64,000 nt of DNA from Micropterus salmoides (Eukaryota; Chordata; Actinopteri; Centrarchiformes; Centrarchidae), in the NCBI RefSeq assembly GCF_014851395.1, contig NW_024040485.1:18650620-18714619 (forward strand). Reading direction: 5' to 3'. Below are positions 62,346-64,000 of this stretch, one piece after another. Below the pieces are notes generated by a model. It did no database searches, was not told the DNA's origin, and saw nothing but the letters and a program-made list of their open reading frames with translations. The stretch's first letter is position 1. Each line of letters starts with the position of its first letter. A program made the position numbers and the translations under genes.

Positions 62346-64000
62346 ACTTACCCTAAAGAACAACCTAAGCCCAGTGATTTAAACAAAAAGTCACCTACGT
62401 GTGAAAATGTAGACTACCCAAATTTACCTTCCCCCATGACTAATCATGGTTTTTCTTCTGTATGTGTCATCATTTTCTGAAGCTGCTACTGTCACTGTTC
62501 TAGTGCAGTTCACAATAGAAACCTTTATCTTTTTATAAAGCAATTTTACATGCCAGTATCCTTAACTGTTAACCTATACAGTACATCAGAAAGATCCGGC
62601 AGTCTCTAATTCTGTGGTACAGAACAAGCCTGCCAGTGTTACACAATTTGCAAGACAAACTGGCATGTCTAGACACAGCAGCATCGGCCTGCATGTAAAA
62701 TCTGTGTTTAAGTCTATTAATATGTCAGTCAGATTCTCCCTTTCTGTTGGGGCTGTCTGCATCTATCTCATGTCTGCTTTAGATTTCAGGCAGAAGTTGC
62801 TAATAGTGATACGCAGTGTTTTGACACCCCTGCGTGCTGTTTGTTGAGGAAACATAAGATGAGCCTTGGGTCCTGTGCTTTCTGCTGCTTAAATATAGAC
62901 CAGAAAGGGGAGAGAGAGAGACAGAGCCAGGAGTGAAGACAGGCAGGAAGGCTGGTGACTGGAGGGGGGACCACATTGATAAAGCAGAAATCATTTATTT
63001 TTAATTCTCCACTGAGATCTAATTACCGCCTATTTTTAAGACTTGGGAAGGTGTGTGATTTTTCAGACGGCTCGTCTTTCATTCAGTGATTTTCATGGTA
63101 GTTTGTTTAACTTTGATGTTGTCTCAAGGCAAGGTCTATTTAGTAGCTGCTCTGGAGCTTTTGATCATATCACACTGTCTTCCGGAGCAGATGGAGATTG
63201 CCCTGTTGTCATGGAATTGACTCTAGTCTGAACCCCGCCCCCTTGGTTAGTGTTGTACGCTTGTCAAGCTTTGTGTGCTCACAAGACAATTATGCACTCT
63301 TAAAGGATAATGGCTACCACATGATATTTAACAATGAGTCCTTGATTTCAGTCAGAAATCAACAAAAGCGGCTTTTCATTCCTATCCGGCGGCCAATGAT
63401 TTTGGCAGCTGAAATACCAACTGATTTTATCAGCTGTACGGTAGCTAGTTAGCCAATTAAGCTAACATTAACTCCATGATGTTGGTTAAAAAGGCTGTCC
63501 CCTCCTGACCTTTTAATGTTTCAAGCTGACTCATTTTTATAATGTGAATTTTGTTATCAAGGTTTTAATCATGTACTTGATGACTACATTCCTGTTACAT
63601 GCTAAAAGACTCAGGCTAAACCTGCATGCAGGCTAAAAGTCTGCATCCTCACCGGTTAATAATCCATGTAGAAGTCATGGATGTAGAGCTAGTTAGTGCC
63701 AAGATCAGACTTACTTTGTTCTAACATAACCCTGCTTTTCAGCTGATCTTACACACAACATTACACAGAGAAAAGCCTTTAAGGAAGAGCACTAGCTGAT
63801 GTAAATAGCATCCAGGTCCCACTTCCTCACAATGGACAAATGCTACACAGTGCATGTGCTAGTTAATGTAACCTTCAATCCCACAAACTAATGTAGTTAG
63901 TTAATGAAGTGATCTTTGATGATCTCAAATACAGATAAACTTGAAGTATCTTAGTTCTGCCAAAGCACGCTAAACTCATTTTACATGAACTTCCTTGAGA
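62346..64000. other. Downstream non-coding sequence
   Basis: No exon, transposon or RNA gene recognised. In mammals ECE2 follows EEF1AKMT4; I see no ECE-type exon here, so any such gene begins beyond the window. Confidence 0.5.

Noticed and set aside
62600..63460. Possible first exon of a downstream ece2-like gene
   Set aside because: No frame resembles the N-terminal or transmembrane part of an endothelin-converting enzyme, and no splice-bounded exon was seen.

Overview
The window is vertebrate nuclear DNA, almost certainly from a ray-finned (teleost) fish. The evidence is long AT-rich non-coding stretches, many (CA)n, (TA)n and (TC)n microsatellites, fish-type Tc1 transposons, several hAT and TTAA-target DNA elements, tRNA-derived SINEs, and two split exons of a vertebrate methyltransferase gene. 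There is no operon, ribosome-binding site, CRISPR array or other prokaryotic feature. A run of exactly 500 Ns at 135-634 is an assembly gap.

Only one host protein-coding gene is supported: eef1akmt4, the lysine methyltransferase of translation factor eEF1A, on the + strand. An internal exon (13910-14193) carries the SAM-binding motif and the next exon (61393-61682) carries the C-terminal half. A GT-AG intron of about 47.2 kb separates them. The N-terminal exon or exons are not visible and must lie before base 1 or in the gap. As assembled, the last exon has a one-base frame break in a run of A just before a conserved C-terminal tail. A candidate polyadenylation signal lies at 62340.

Most of the rest is transposon-derived. 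At 637-2127 is a complete Tc1 with an uninterrupted DD34E transposase, inserted in a TA microsatellite. At 22.1-27.1 kb is a stack of four nested elements: an outer hAT-like shell, an inner hAT with a perfect 8-bp target duplication, an element with terminal inverted repeats of about 700 bp, and inside that a decayed Tc1. A second stack at 42.45-45.45 kb is a TTAA-flanked element holding a short MITE and a hAT. Other clear insertions are hATs at 20274-21389 and 57543-57928, both with perfect 8-bp duplications, a 376-bp TTAA-flanked MITE at 18050-18425, two SINEs, a truncated Tc1 remnant near 7.2 kb and several fish dispersed repeats.

The least explained block is a GC-rich, strongly strand-asymmetric insert of about 2.3 kb at 49.2-51.47 kb with no recognisable protein. 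Other points worth checking are four near-perfect compact hairpins with 15-34 bp stems, and four exact matches to the RFX X-box consensus in the large intron, two of them 2 bp apart. I found no new gene system that I could defend as coding. The window is best read as a transposon-expanded intron of eef1akmt4.
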